This document shows, in pieces, positions 34,190-42,891 of a stretch of DNA of 64,000 bases. Numbering within the stretch: position 1 is the stretch's first letter; each line of letters begins with the position of its first letter. Under the pieces are notes generated by a model that did no database searches, was not told where the DNA came from, and saw only the letters and a list, made by a program, of their open reading frames with translations. The DNA comes from EW11 sp035765635 (GTDB lineage: Bacteria > Verrucomicrobiota > Verrucomicrobiia > Opitutales > Opitutaceae): NCBI GenBank assembly GCA_035765635.1, contig DASTWZ010000038.1:1-64000 (forward strand), in the 5' to 3' direction. Made by a program: the position numbers and the translations under genes.

Positions 34190-37027
34190 ATGAAAGGGCT
34201 GAGTTCGACCTGGTTGGTCTTTCGCTGGTGCGCGTCCTGCATCGGCCATTTCCTTCTCTGGACCGTCTGGCTCGCTCTTATCGCCCTGCTGATTCTTCAG
34301 ATCGTGATCGCGAGTTCGCACGAACTTCGCGTGCCGAATCGCCTCATCCAATCGTTTCGCGACCGCCTCGCCGTGGCGGGCCTGCGGGTCGATTTCGATT
34401 CAGCCAGTTTCGACACCGCGGGCAGCGTGGTGCTGGAAAACCTGCGCGTCTTCAGCGAGCAATTCGACGAACCGCTCAGCACCTGCAAAGCGCTCTACGT
34501 CCGCATCGATCCCGTTTCCCTGCTCATCGGCAACGTCGAGCCAACGGAAGTCGAGGCCCAGAACGTCACGCTTTTCGTTCCGCCGATTTTCTCGCCGACA
34601 GGCCGGGCCGAGCCGTTTCTGGAAAACATCGATTGTGACGCGCGGTTGGTCGACCGCCGGTGGAACATTCGGCAATTGACCGGCCACGCCGGCGCGCTGG
34701 CGGTCAGTCTCTCCGGCGAGATTCGCGGCGCAAAAGCGCAAGGTCGTCCGGCCAAACCCGGCGCCACGCCGTTGGGAAACGTCCTGCGCGATTACCTTCA
34801 ATTCGCGCGCCAACTCGCCTTTTGGCAATCGGAGCTCACCGCGTTCGAGAGCCCGTCGCTTCACGTAACGCTGCGCGCGGATGAACACGACAACCCGCGC
34901 GCCGAGCTGCTCTTTTTCGCCTCCGCCGCACGCGTGCCGAGCGAGAAACTGAAGCTCCCCAAGACGCTTGGAAATATCGAGGTGGCGGGTCTGCGCGTGC
35001 AGTCGAATGTTCCGATAGCTGCAGCGCCGGCTTCTGCCCCGCTGGACGTTCGCCTCGACGTGGACAGCGTCGAACTCGGCGATGGTTCGAATGCCCGCCA
35101 TCTTCACGCACGAGGACTGCTTCGTCTGGGTTCCGCGGTCAGCGCTCCCAAAGTCGCTTCGCTCGATTTTTCCGCCGACAAAATTTCGAGCCGCGGCCAT
35201 ACTGTAACCAATCTTTCAATACAGGCGAATCCGGAAAACTGGCCCGCCTTCTCCGGGCGCGTCACGGCGCGCTTGCTCGATCAAAATTGGAGCGCCGACG
35301 GCTACGGGAATCTGAAAAACCAATCGGCCCAGCTCTCCCTGCTCGGAGCAGTTTCACCGGCGATGATGAAATATGCCGGCGATCAATTGAAGCAGCCGCT
35401 GGACGAATTCGTCGCAATCGAGACACCTTCACCGGTCTCCGCCAATCTCGAGTTAACCCCCGGCTGGAAGCTCGGCGCCGTCGATGGCAAAATCGGTTTC
35501 GGCAAAGTCGACGCGCATCGCGTGCTGTTCGACCGCGGCGTCGCGGCTTTTCATCTGCGTGGCACGCGACTGCTTGTCGACGACATCTCGGTCACCGCCG
35601 GTCCGAACTGGGCGCGCGGTAGTTACGAAATGGATACGGGCACGCTGAACTATCGCTTCCTGCTCGTGGGCGCGCTCCGCCCGGCACACATCGGCGGATT
35701 TTTTCACGATTGGTGGACGAACTTCTGGGACCATTTTGATTTCAGCGCGGCTCCTCCAGTCGCCGACATCGACATCCAGGGCAAATGGGGCGCTCCCGAA
35801 GTGACGAAAATATTCGTTCAGGCCGACTGCGATCATCCGGCAATCCAGTCGGTGAAATTCGATCGCGTCGCCACGTCCTTCTTCATCCGCCCCGAGTTTT
35901 ACGATGCCGTGGATCTGGTCGCAACCCGCGGCGACCGAAAAGCCCGCGGCACGTTTACGCGCTCGGTCGACTTGGACCAGGGAGATTTCCGCTGGATGAC
36001 GTTCAACGTCCGGACCGACCTCGATCTGCAGGAAAGCGCGAAGATCTTCGGTAGTGCCGGCGTGAATACAGTGGATCCGTTCCGCTTCCAAAACTACGCG
36101 CTGCTCGACATCGACGGCCGGCTCGACGGGCCGGCATCGGTCAAGGGCGAACACGAAAACGTGAAGGTGGTCATCGATTCGAAAGGCGGATTCCGCTTCT
36201 TCGATTTCCCTCTTTCCGATCTTCGCTGCACGGCGCTGATTCAGGACCGCGTGATCACGCTGCCCGACATCGACGTCGGCTTTGCCGGAGGCCGGGCGAC
36301 GGGCACGGCGCAAGTCACCGGCGAAGGCGACGCGAGGAAAGTCTCCTTCACCGCCGATCTCAAAAGCGCCAGCCTTGGCGAATCCATCCGGATTCTCGAG
36401 GCGTACGGCGCGAGCTTGCGCCACGAAAACCCAGCGCCGGTCAGCGCCTTCCAGCAGCGCGTGGCCACAGGCAAGCTCGACATCAACGCCGCCGCCGAAG
36501 GGCTTTACAAGGACATGCGCAGCTTCGTTGGCTCCGGCAGCGCGGATCTGAGAGGCGCCGAGCTCGCCCAAATCAACTTGCTCGGCTCCCTTTCCGCCGC
36601 GCTGCGAGGAAACTCGATGCTCGGTTTCACCTCGTGGGATTTGGACACCGTGCACACTCGCTTCAACATGCTCGAGGGCCGCATCGATTTCCCCGATCTG
36701 GTCGCGACCGGCCCGACCGCGAAACTCGACGCTCATGGCTCCTATTTTCTCGGTCCGAAAACGATCAACTTCCACGCGAAGTTCTACCCCTTCGATCGGG
36801 GGAAGACGCTCTTGGCGAACGCCGTCGACCTCGTTTTGACCCCGCTCTCTGCTGTTCTGGAATTGAAGCTCACCGGTGATCTCGCCGACCCGAAGTGGTT
36901 TTTTGAATACGGCCCGACCAATCTCTTCAGGAAAATTTCCGGCGCGCCGAAACCCGGTGCTCCGACCGAAGAGGAGCCGCTGGAATTGGAGAACAAAGAC
37001 CTTCCGCCACCCTTTCTGCGGCGTTGA
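34190..37027 (+). CDS. AsmA-like envelope protein
   Basis: 945 aa: one N-terminal membrane helix (about 15-45) and a long extracytoplasmic beta-rich region ending in an AsmA-like C-terminal segment (GSGSADLRGAELAQINLLGS, RFNMLEGRIDFPDLVATG, LTGDLADPKWFFEYGPTNL). Large AsmA/YhdP/TamB relatives carry lipid between membranes, a plausible role here beside hpnN, mlaA and the phosphonolipid genes, but no lipid-transport test is possible from sequence. Three GTA-N13-TAC sites occur in it (35204, 35619, 36051), in frames other than the codon frame at two of them. Confidence 0.78.
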   Translation: MKGLSSTWLVFRWCASCIGHFLLWTVWLALIALLILQIVIASSHELRVPNRLIQSFRDRLAVAGLRVDFDSASFDTAGSVVLENLRVFSEQFDEPLSTCKALYVRIDPVSLLIGNVEPTEVEAQNVTLFVPPIFSPTGRAEPFLENIDCDARLVDRRWNIRQLTGHAGALAVSLSGEIRGAKAQGRPAKPGATPLGNVLRDYLQFARQLAFWQSELTAFESPSLHVTLRADEHDNPRAELLFFASAARVPSEKLKLPKTLGNIEVAGLRVQSNVPIAAAPASAPLDVRLDVDSVELGDGSNARHLHARGLLRLGSAVSAPKVASLDFSADKISSRGHTVTNLSIQANPENWPAFSGRVTARLLDQNWSADGYGNLKNQSAQLSLLGAVSPAMMKYAGDQLKQPLDEFVAIETPSPVSANLELTPGWKLGAVDGKIGFGKVDAHRVLFDRGVAAFHLRGTRLLVDDISVTAGPNWARGSYEMDTGTLNYRFLLVGALRPAHIGGFFHDWWTNFWDHFDFSAAPPVADIDIQGKWGAPEVTKIFVQADCDHPAIQSVKFDRVATSFFIRPEFYDAVDLVATRGDRKARGTFTRSVDLDQGDFRWMTFNVRTDLDLQESAKIFGSAGVNTVDPFRFQNYALLDIDGRLDGPASVKGEHENVKVVIDSKGGFRFFDFPLSDLRCTALIQDRVITLPDIDVGFAGGRATGTAQVTGEGDARKVSFTADLKSASLGESIRILEAYGASLRHENPAPVSAFQQRVATGKLDINAAAEGLYKDMRSFVGSGSADLRGAELAQINLLGSLSAALRGNSMLGFTSWDLDTVHTRFNMLEGRIDFPDLVATGPTAKLDAHGSYFLGPKTINFHAKFYPFDRGKTLLANAVDLVLTPLSAVLELKLTGDLADPKWFFEYGPTNLFRKISGAPKPGAPTEEEPLELENKDLPPPFLRR

Positions 37028-37084
37028 GCCAGACACGTGTTGCCGTCGCCGGCTTTGGCGATTTGGCTCGGATCTGCATACTCC

Positions 37085-39337
37085 ATGCGCCCTATCTCAA
37101 CGCCTGCCCAGCAAAGCTGGCTGGCCACTCTCTCGAACGTCGTCGCCGCTGCATCCGCCATTCTCAGCGGTTTCGTGCTGGTCGGATGGGTTTGGCAGAT
37201 CGATTGGCTCACCCGACTGCCTGTGTTTTCCCTGCCGTTCACCGCCGAAGTCGCCAGCGGTTTCTTTGTATTCGCATTGGCACTACTGGGTCTGCAATTG
37301 CGCGCCCGCGCCATGGCTTTGCGCGAAAGCCAGGCCGCTACCCGCAAGCTCTCCCTCGTCGCAAGCAAGACGGACAATCTCGTCATCATTGCCTCGCCCA
37401 CCGGAATGATCGAGTGGGTCAACGAAAGCTTCGAGCGTGTCCTCGAGTATCACCTGGTTGACATTATCGGCAAGAATCCGACGCAGCTCGTGATCGGCCC
37501 CGAAACGAGCGTGCACGCGATTCGGCGGATCAAAGCCGCCATCGCTCGCGGCCACGGTCTCAGCACGGATATCGTCAGTTACTCGAAATCCGGCCGAAAA
37601 TATCATCTGCATCTCGAAATTCAGCCGGTGCACAACGAGACCGGCGCGCTCGACAATTTTATCGCAATCGCAGGAGACATCACGAGTCGCGTCGAAACCG
37701 AACGCAACCTGCGCCACGCCAAAATCGAAGCCGACAACGCCTCGCGCGCGAAAAGCGAATTTCTCGCCTCCATGTCGCACGAGATTCGCACGCCGATGAA
37801 TGGCGTGATTGGCATGACCAGCCTGCTGCTCGATACGCCTCTCAATCAGGAGCAGCGCGACTGTGTCAGCACGATTCGCACAAGCGGCGACGCGTTGCTC
37901 ACAATCATCAACGACATCCTCGACTTCTCCAAAATCGAGTCGGGCAAAATGGAGTTGGAAAAACTTCCGTTCGAACTCTCCGTCTGCATCGAGGATGCGC
38001 TGGATCTGTTTTCCGTCCCAGCCGCCGCGAAAGATCTCGAATTGGTCTACGACGTCGCGCCGGACGTTCCCGCTTGGATTCAGGGCGATATCACGCGCCT
38101 GCGCCAGGTCCTCGCAAATCTCGTCAACAACGCCGTGAAGTTCACCCCGGCTGGCAGCATCGCGGTGAAAGTTCGCCGTAGTGCAAATTCCACTACATCG
38201 CCGGATGCGGAACGCGTTGAGCTCGTTATCGCCGTCGAGGACACCGGCATCGGAATTCCCGCCGATCGACTCGATCGTCTCTTCCAGCCTTTCAGCCAGG
38301 TCGACTCCTCCACCACGCGCAAATACGGCGGGACCGGTCTCGGCCTGGTCATCTGCCAGCGCCTCTGCTCGTTGATGGGCGGACGCATCACGGTGACGTC
38401 CACCGTGGGGCTTGGATCGACCTTCCAATTTTCTCTCGTAACCGAACCAGTTCACACGCCGCCCGGTTGGGGTCTGCCGGAGCTCCCGTTGCGTTTGAAC
38501 TACGGCGATGTGCTTTGCGTCGACGACAACGTCGTCATGCAATCGCGCCTGTTGACGTTTTTCAAAGTCTGGGGCGCTCGCCCGATCATCGCCCCGACGG
38601 TCGAAGCCGCGATGCAACGCCTCGCCGAAAATCCCACGCCCATCGCCGTGGTCGCCGATCACGCGTTGTTGCAAACTGCCGAGGGCGAAATTCTCAGGGA
38701 CTATCTTTGCCAGGCCGAGATTCCCGCCCTGCTCCTCCTCTCTCCGGGCGAACGTCTGGAAGACCTCGCCGTCTTCGCCGGCCGGCGCGGCGTCACCACG
38801 GCCACGAAACCGGTTCGCACTCATGCGTTGATTCGCGGCGTGCAGGCCCTCTTCGACAGCCCACCCGACAGCCTGCCTCCGTTCGTCGTGCCTGCCGACA
38901 CTCAGCTCCTGGCCAGCGACATTCCGCTGGATATTCTCCTCGTCGAAGACAACGCAGTGAACCAGAAGGTCGCGCTCCGCTTCCTCGATCGTCTCGGTTA
39001 CCGCGCCGACGCCGTGGCGAACGGTATCGAGGCTTTGAATACGCTGCAGACGCGCACGTATCACGTCATTCTTCTCGACCTCCAAATGCCGGAAATGGAC
39101 GGCTTCGAAACCTCCCGCGAAATTCGCCGGCGCCTCCGGCCAGAGCAGCAACCGAAAATCATCGCGCTGACCGCCAACGCCCTGAACGGCGATCGCGAGC
39201 GATGCCTCGCCGCCGGCATGGACGACTACGTCACCAAGCCGGTGAAACTCCTCGACATCGCCCAAGCCCTCCGGCGCCAGTTCGCCGCCGGCAGTCGCGC
39301 ACCCTTCAGCACCTACACGCGCGTCAGCCAAAGTTAG
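37085..39337 (+). CDS. hybrid sensor histidine kinase (TM-PAS-HisKA-HATPase-REC-REC)
   Basis: 750 aa from ATG 37085; GTG 37037 is an in-frame alternative. Two membrane segments (about 15-70) with almost no periplasmic loop are followed by a PAS domain (about 100-215), HisKA with SHEIRTPMNGVIGM, an HATPase domain (DTGIGIP, GGTGLGL), a receiver-like domain (DVLCVDDN, weakly conserved around VADH) and a typical receiver (DILLVEDN, LLDLQMPEMDGFE, KPVK). No output regulator is adjacent. Three dyads lie in it (37268, 38178, 39024). Confidence 0.93.
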   Translation: MRPISTPAQQSWLATLSNVVAAASAILSGFVLVGWVWQIDWLTRLPVFSLPFTAEVASGFFVFALALLGLQLRARAMALRESQAATRKLSLVASKTDNLVIIASPTGMIEWVNESFERVLEYHLVDIIGKNPTQLVIGPETSVHAIRRIKAAIARGHGLSTDIVSYSKSGRKYHLHLEIQPVHNETGALDNFIAIAGDITSRVETERNLRHAKIEADNASRAKSEFLASMSHEIRTPMNGVIGMTSLLLDTPLNQEQRDCVSTIRTSGDALLTIINDILDFSKIESGKMELEKLPFELSVCIEDALDLFSVPAAAKDLELVYDVAPDVPAWIQGDITRLRQVLANLVNNAVKFTPAGSIAVKVRRSANSTTSPDAERVELVIAVEDTGIGIPADRLDRLFQPFSQVDSSTTRKYGGTGLGLVICQRLCSLMGGRITVTSTVGLGSTFQFSLVTEPVHTPPGWGLPELPLRLNYGDVLCVDDNVVMQSRLLTFFKVWGARPIIAPTVEAAMQRLAENPTPIAVVADHALLQTAEGEILRDYLCQAEIPALLLLSPGERLEDLAVFAGRRGVTTATKPVRTHALIRGVQALFDSPPDSLPPFVVPADTQLLASDIPLDILLVEDNAVNQKVALRFLDRLGYRADAVANGIEALNTLQTRTYHVILLDLQMPEMDGFETSREIRRRLRPEQQPKIIALTANALNGDRERCLAAGMDDYVTKPVKLLDIAQALRRQFAAGSRAPFSTYTRVSQS

Positions 39338-39358
39338 AGGGATCCGACCAGACCATTT

Positions 39359-39562
39359 GCCCACGAATCACACGAAGGACACGAATTCGATCCTCAGAAC
39401 TTTTCCCACGGAATACACGGAAAGGCTCAAACTTCACAAAGGAGTCCGTCCTTAGAAATGAGGTTAACCCGATAAATTCACCAATGGTTTTTATTCCGTG
39501 TTTTCCGTGTATTCCGTGGGAAATCAGGAAATGAATTCGTGTCCCTCGTGTGATTCGTGGGC
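39359..39562. repeat. nested palindromic repeat (locus 6, complete)
   Basis: Outer arm GCCCACGAATCACACGAAGG, inner arm TTTTCCCACGGAATACACGG, loop with GGCTCAAACTTC (shared with locus 5), inverted inner TTTCCGTGTATTCCGTGGGA, inverted outer TCGTGTGATTCGTGGGC. The convergent sulfatase-like gene ends inside it. Confidence 0.9.
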
Positions 39563-40770
39563 AAAAAACGCGCCGACCACTCCGCGATTTCGTCGGCATA
39601 GGCGGGATCGTTCACGAGGTTGGTTCGCTCCAGCGGATCTCGCTCCAGATCGAAGAAAAGCCAGGGGGCGCCGTCCGCGCCGCGCACAAACTTGCGCTGC
39701 TTCGACCGAAGTCCGCGCCAAACTCTGTCGCACTGAAGCGGGAGCTGCACGACGGATGGCATCGAAATTTTTGCCCACGCTCGAGAATCATTCGCGCGAG
39801 CAAACGCCTCGGCCGCCGCCGCTCCCTCCGTCAAACGCAGCGTCGCACGTCGCAAATCGAGCAGAGAAACCGGATCGTCGCGCTGCTCCGCGTCGCCTTG
39901 CGGAACGCGGATCAGCAGCGGCACCCGCACACTCTCTTCATAAGGCCAACCCTTTCGAAAGCACCCGTGCGATCCATGCATATCGCCGTGGACCGACGTG
40001 AAAACGATCGCCGTAGTGGAAATATCGATACAGGCGAGCAGTTCCCCAATCGCACGATCTGTCGCGGCGATGTGCCCGTAATACCCGGCCAATTCAGCCC
40101 GGGCGCGCTCGAGCACAGAGTTCTCTGCTGGAACATTGCCGCGCAAACTCAGCTCGGCGGCACTGGGCCCAGGCATCACCGGATGCGCCGCATACGGTGG
40201 ATGTGGCGGCTCCAAGCTCAAAACACAGAACCACGGCTCGTGGCGCGCTTGCGCCGCCACCCAATCTGCTGTCCGACGGCAAAGGACGTCGCTCTGATAA
40301 CCTTCGAACTGAGTCGGCACCGGCAACCGGGATCCGTGCAGCCATGGATTGTTCAACTGAAATCCGCCCTCGAATCCTTCGAAAAAACCAAAGCCTCCCC
40401 GCGCTGTATCCGGAATTACCATACGCGCATGCTCCTCGCCGACCAGCGGCGCCCGCGGATCGCGTTTCGCCAGATGCCACTTCCCGAAAAACGCCGTGGT
40501 GTAACCACGCTCCCGAAAATCGTGGGCGATCGTATGGCTGTCGTCGGGCAGCGCGTCGTAGTAATCCGCCACCCCATTTTCCGGCGAAGGAATGCCGGTC
40601 AGCAGCGCCGCCCGGGCAAACGGGCCAAAAGGGTGCGGGGTGACGGCCTGCGTGAAGTTGACCGACTCCGCCGCCAAAGCATCGAGGACCGGCGTTCGGG
40701 CATTCGGATCGCCCGCATAGCCGCAGGCCTGCGCGCGCCATTGGGTCGTCACGATCCAGAGAACATTCAC
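39478..40770 (-). CDS. sulfatase-fold protein lacking the catalytic residues (pseudoenzyme)
   Basis: 430 aa with the overall sulfatase pattern: MNVLWIVTTQWRA start, RAALLTG, FFGKWHL (K97, H99), PPHPPY, HGDMHGSHG, and LFFDLERDPLERTNL near the end. Key residues are changed. The first metal motif (normally DD) is T8-T9. The formylglycine position four residues before Arg53 is G49 (GPFAR instead of C/S-x-P-x-R). The Asp of DHG is V260. It is therefore unlikely to hydrolyse sulfate esters. The last 30 or so residues (from LPTNHT) are encoded by the intergenic repeat. Dyads lie at 40013 and near 40406. It may bind ligands or be decaying. Confidence 0.82.
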   Translation of the reverse strand: MNVLWIVTTQWRAQACGYAGDPNARTPVLDALAAESVNFTQAVTPHPFGPFARAALLTGIPSPENGVADYYDALPDDSHTIAHDFRERGYTTAFFGKWHLAKRDPRAPLVGEEHARMVIPDTARGGFGFFEGFEGGFQLNNPWLHGSRLPVPTQFEGYQSDVLCRRTADWVAAQARHEPWFCVLSLEPPHPPYAAHPVMPGPSAAELSLRGNVPAENSVLERARAELAGYYGHIAATDRAIGELLACIDISTTAIVFTSVHGDMHGSHGCFRKGWPYEESVRVPLLIRVPQGDAEQRDDPVSLLDLRRATLRLTEGAAAAEAFARANDSRAWAKISMPSVVQLPLQCDRVWRGLRSKQRKFVRGADGAPWLFFDLERDPLERTNLVNDPAYADEIAEWSARFLPTNHTRDTNSFPDFPRNTRKTRNKNHW

Positions 40771-40824
40771 CGCGCGTCATCAGAGCCGAAGCGCCCCTCG
40801 CCGCAAGGGTTTCCCAAATTTCCA

Positions 40825-40847
40825 TTAGTTCGGGTTTTACGAACTAA
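40825..40847. promoter_or_regulatory. perfect inverted repeat at the start of the HtrA-like gene
   Basis: TTAGTTCG, 7-nt spacer, CGAACTAA directly abuts ATG 40848. The 8-bp perfect arms suggest a regulator-binding site or a leader hairpin. It lies between divergent genes. If it is an operator, translation may begin at the in-frame ATG 40887 or 40899 instead. Confidence 0.5.
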
Positions 40848-41948
40848 ATGGCTCTGCCCTTTGTGTTTCGCGCAAGTCTGCGCACTATGTTAGCCATCAT
40901 GGTTACATACATCGCCAGTCGTTCTGCGACATCCGCTGGTGAGACGGACGCCACTTATCACAGCGCCCATCCCAATCCCAGCGTCGCCGAGCACGATCAT
41001 CTCGCGCTCGACTCTTACTCCACTGCGGTTTCCGGAGCGTTTCAGCTCGCTCACTCCGCTGTCGTGCACATCGAGGCGCGATCGAAGGACGGCAAGTCCG
41101 GTGGCGCAGGTTCAGGATTTTTCATTTCTCCGGACGGCTACATCATGACGAATAGCCACGTCGTTCACGGCGCCGCGCAGCTTCGCGTCTTGCTCGCCGA
41201 CGGTCGTCAACTCGACGCGGATCTGATCGGCGATGATCCCGAAACCGATCTCGCGATTCTGCGGGTCAGCGCCGACGACATCTCATATCTGCCGCTGGCA
41301 AATTCCGACGACGTCGTGCCCGGGCAGATCGCAGTCGCGATCGGCAGCCCAATGGGTTTCCAGCAAACCGTCACGGCTGGCATCGTCAGCGGGCTTGGAC
41401 GTTCCCTCCGCAGTGCCTCGGGCCGGCTGATCGACAACATCATTCAGACTGACGCCGCGCTCAATCCGGGCAACTCCGGCGGTCCTCTCGTCAACACGCG
41501 CGGCGAAGTCATCGGCGTGAACACCGCCATCATTCGCCCCGCCCAGGGCATCTGTTTCGCCATCGCGAGCAACATCGCACGCTGGGTCGCCGGCTGGTTG
41601 ATCAAGGACGGTCGCGTCGAACGGCGCTACTTGGGCGTCGCTGGACAAAACGTGAAACTGATTCGGAAGCTCGTTCGCCACCACCGCTTGGAGGCCGACA
41701 CCGGCGTGCTGATCGCACAGATCGAGCCCGGCAGTCCGGCGGCGCACACCGATTTGTTGGAGGGCGACATCATCATCGCCCTCGGACAGATCGTCGTGCC
41801 GCACGTAGACGCGCTGCACAAGGCCCTGACCGGCCCGAGTAGTGCCGGATCGGATACAGTCACGTACCTGCGCGGCACGGAAAAACGCACGACCAGCATC
41901 GCGCCCACGACCTACGTGCGGCGCGAGGACGTCGCGCCGATGCGATAA
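40848..41948 (+). CDS. HtrA/DegP-type (S1C) serine protease with PDZ domain
   Basis: Periplasmic quality-control protease. 366 aa: signal-peptide-like N-terminus (hydrophobic MLAIMVTYIA), a trypsin-like domain with triad H104 (TNSHVVHG), D134 (ETDLAIL) and S210 (NPGNSGGPL), and a single PDZ domain (about 260-345). Met14 and Met18 are alternative starts that keep the hydrophobic stretch. The next gene begins 48 bp downstream on the same strand. A dyad lies at 41839-41857. Confidence 0.92.
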   Translation: MALPFVFRASLRTMLAIMVTYIASRSATSAGETDATYHSAHPNPSVAEHDHLALDSYSTAVSGAFQLAHSAVVHIEARSKDGKSGGAGSGFFISPDGYIMTNSHVVHGAAQLRVLLADGRQLDADLIGDDPETDLAILRVSADDISYLPLANSDDVVPGQIAVAIGSPMGFQQTVTAGIVSGLGRSLRSASGRLIDNIIQTDAALNPGNSGGPLVNTRGEVIGVNTAIIRPAQGICFAIASNIARWVAGWLIKDGRVERRYLGVAGQNVKLIRKLVRHHRLEADTGVLIAQIEPGSPAAHTDLLEGDIIIALGQIVVPHVDALHKALTGPSSAGSDTVTYLRGTEKRTTSIAPTTYVRREDVAPMR

Positions 41949-41996
41949 CGCGTTGCGATTCTTTCACTCCTGGTCGATCAATGCTCGTTCGACCTA

Positions 41997-42851
41997 GTGA
42001 AGCGTTTCGTATCTGGACGGCCTTACTGGTGGCAGTGGTTCACCATCCTCTCCCTCGACGCAACCGCCGTGGCCATTGCTTGGCAGGCGGTGTTCGCCCG
42101 AGCGGGGAGTGTCACGCTGCACTGGCCGCACGTCTTCATTCTGGGCAGCTCCGTTTGGCTGGCGTACACCGCGGATCGTTGGATTGAGGGCTGGCGGCTC
42201 GCGCCAGAGGCGGTCCTGACGCAGCGACATTATTTCGCCGTGCGTTGGCGATGGCCGCAAATGATCGCGTGGTGCCTCGTGCTCGCCGCGGACCTGACAA
42301 TTTCGATCCAGCGGTTGACCACCGCCGAGTTCAAAGCCGGCTTGCTCCTTCTCGTCCCGGTCCTCGCCTACCTGCTTTCCCATCAGCTTCTACATCGCAA
42401 CCACCCCTGGCGTTTGCCGAAGGAAATCTGCGTCGCGCTTCTGATGTGCGGCGGCGCAGTGGTCTTCGTGCTGCCCCAACTGCCGCATCCGTCCGCAGCG
42501 CTTTGGATGCTGACTCTCCACTTCGGCATTCTTTGTTTCGCCAACTGCGTTCTGATTTCCATCTGGGAAAACGAAGTCGACGAAAGCCATGGCCAAGACT
42601 CTCTGGCCAAGCGCCTCGGACGTTTCACTCACATCAGTCGCGCCATTCCGCTCATGCTCACGGTCGAGTGTAGCTTCGTCGCACTCGATGTGTCGCACGA
42701 CTGGCTTCGCCGCGCTTACTTCTGCATCGCCGCCAGCGGCCTGCTTCTAGCCGGCGTGGACTATCTCGAAATGAAAGCCGGCCGCCAACTCGCCCGCGTT
42801 CTGGCCGATGCCGTGCTCCTCACCCCTGTAGTGGCTTTGTTGATACATTGA
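41997..42851 (+). CDS. UbiA-like polytopic membrane protein
   Basis: 284 aa with eight or so hydrophobic segments. LAYTADRWIEGW and NEVDESHGQDSLAKRLG sit where UbiA prenyltransferases carry their two Asp-rich motifs and resemble them loosely, but the first is not a canonical NDxxD. It is probably a divergent UbiA-superfamily member, with prenyl donor and acceptor unknown. GTG start at 41997. The methyltransferase gene follows after 40 bp, a pairing that would suit quinone or lipid modification. A dyad covers its last codons (42828-42846). Confidence 0.65.
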   Translation: MKRFVSGRPYWWQWFTILSLDATAVAIAWQAVFARAGSVTLHWPHVFILGSSVWLAYTADRWIEGWRLAPEAVLTQRHYFAVRWRWPQMIAWCLVLAADLTISIQRLTTAEFKAGLLLLVPVLAYLLSHQLLHRNHPWRLPKEICVALLMCGGAVVFVLPQLPHPSAALWMLTLHFGILCFANCVLISIWENEVDESHGQDSLAKRLGRFTHISRAIPLMLTVECSFVALDVSHDWLRRAYFCIAASGLLLAGVDYLEMKAGRQLARVLADAVLLTPVVALLIH

Positions 42852-42891
42852 GTTCCCGAGATCCCAAAGTCTCCATCGCGCGATTCTGCCA

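Noticed and set aside
35453..37036. 527-codon antisense open frame in the AsmA-like gene
   Set aside because: Same codon-bias artefact; no recognisable motifs and no start context.
37283..39364. 693-codon open frame antisense to the hybrid kinase
   Set aside because: A shadow of third-position GC bias; the sense strand has continuous PAS/HisKA/HATPase/REC motifs and the antisense translation shows no domain.
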